DNA from: Clostridia bacterium
GTDB taxonomy: Bacteria; Bacillota; Clostridia; Oscillospirales; CAG-272
Reading direction: 5' to 3'
DNA: 15,331 bases
NCBI GenBank assembly: GCA_900763885.1
Contig: CAAFLY010000235.1
Coordinates: 1 to 15,331, forward strand
Under the pieces are notes generated by a model. It was given only the letters and a program-made list of their open reading frames with translations, was not told the origin of the DNA and did no database searches. Shown here piece after piece: positions 15,091 through 15,331 of the stretch (positions are counted from its first letter, which is position 1; every line of letters begins with the position of its first letter). Both the position numbers and the translations under genes were made by a program.

Positions 15091-15331
15091 ATGACACAGG
15101 TTTTAGAGGCTGCAATGCTGATCTGCTTCGGGATTTCCTGGCCGCTCTCCGTCGTGAAGAACATCAAGGCACACAGCGCGAAGGGTATGAGCCCTGCGTT
15201 CATTCTGCTGATTATGACCGGATATGTTGCAGGCATCACCGCAAAGGTCCTTTCCGGAGCCATCAACTACGTTCTCGCCGTATACATCCTCAATCTGGCG
15301 ATCGTCTCCGTGAACCTGGTGATCTACTTCA
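15091..15331 (+). CDS. SemiSWEET/PQ-loop transporter, cut by the window edge
   Basis: Eighty codons are present and the frame is open at the right edge. The protein reads MTQVLEAAMLICFGISWPLS, then VVKNIKAHSAKGMSPAFILL, then two more hydrophobic stretches (MTGYVAGITAKVLSGAIN; YVLAVYILNLAIVSVNLVIY). The three membrane segments, with proline in the first (WPLSVVKN, the PQ-loop position) and the KAHSAKGMS loop, match bacterial SemiSWEETs. These are about 85-100 residues long and dimerise to let sugars pass down their gradient. Little of the C-terminus can be missing. The ATG at 15091 follows AGAGGT by five bases. Divergence from the LysR gene suggests regulation by it. Family members can carry other small solutes, so sugar as substrate is likely but not shown. 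Confidence 0.85.
   Translation, partial: MTQVLEAAMLICFGISWPLSVVKNIKAHSAKGMSPAFILLIMTGYVAGITAKVLSGAINYVLAVYILNLAIVSVNLVIYF

Overview
The window reads as a chromosomal segment of a GC-rich anaerobic Firmicute, most likely an uncultured Clostridia of the Oscillospirales type. The reasons are clean AGGAGG-type ribosome sites, sigma-A promoters close to TTGACA-17-TATAAT, a type III glutamine synthetase, a SemiSWEET, a Tn4451/TndX-type large serine recombinase and ParB/replication genes of the kind carried by clostridial integrative elements. The taxonomy is inference from gene content; there is no rRNA or other marker in the window.

Positions 1-5320 are mobile DNA. On the minus strand run parB (2828-3739), a cysteine-rich protein of unknown function (406-1098) and the start of a helix-turn-helix replication initiator (1-400, cut by the window edge). 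This is the replication/partition block of an integrative element, but no parA is present. An IS110-family insertion sequence (about 1137-2747, opposite strand) sits between parB and the 406-1098 gene. Its long structured 5' non-coding end could encode a bridge RNA. To the right is a large serine recombinase that has lost its catalytic N-terminal domain (3901-5178). It is bracketed by a 10-bp direct repeat and by short inverted repeats, and is followed by a truncated XRE regulator (5192-5320). The arrangement looks like a decayed or rearranged element end.

Positions 5321-6622 are transitional: an XRE regulator with a C-terminal membrane segment, then about 680 bases without a convincing gene but with several strong palindromes.

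Positions 6623-15331 are ordinary chromosome. A sodium:solute symporter (6623-8191, minus) is preceded by its own promoter, a 17-codon leader peptide with six tyrosine codons (five of them consecutive), a hairpin over those codons and a Rho-independent terminator. Together these look like a tyrosine-sensing, ribosome-mediated attenuator, and this is the most interesting item in the window. Upstream of it lies glnN, encoding type III glutamine synthetase, with a near-consensus promoter. Divergent from glnN is a two-gene operon (SGNH hydrolase, then a GH2 beta-glycosidase) with a perfect promoter and a good terminator, probably for breakdown of an esterified or decorated oligosaccharide in the cytoplasm. 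Last come a LysR regulator and a divergent SemiSWEET transporter (cut by the right edge), whose promoters overlap across a shared inverted repeat, so that one operator probably controls both.
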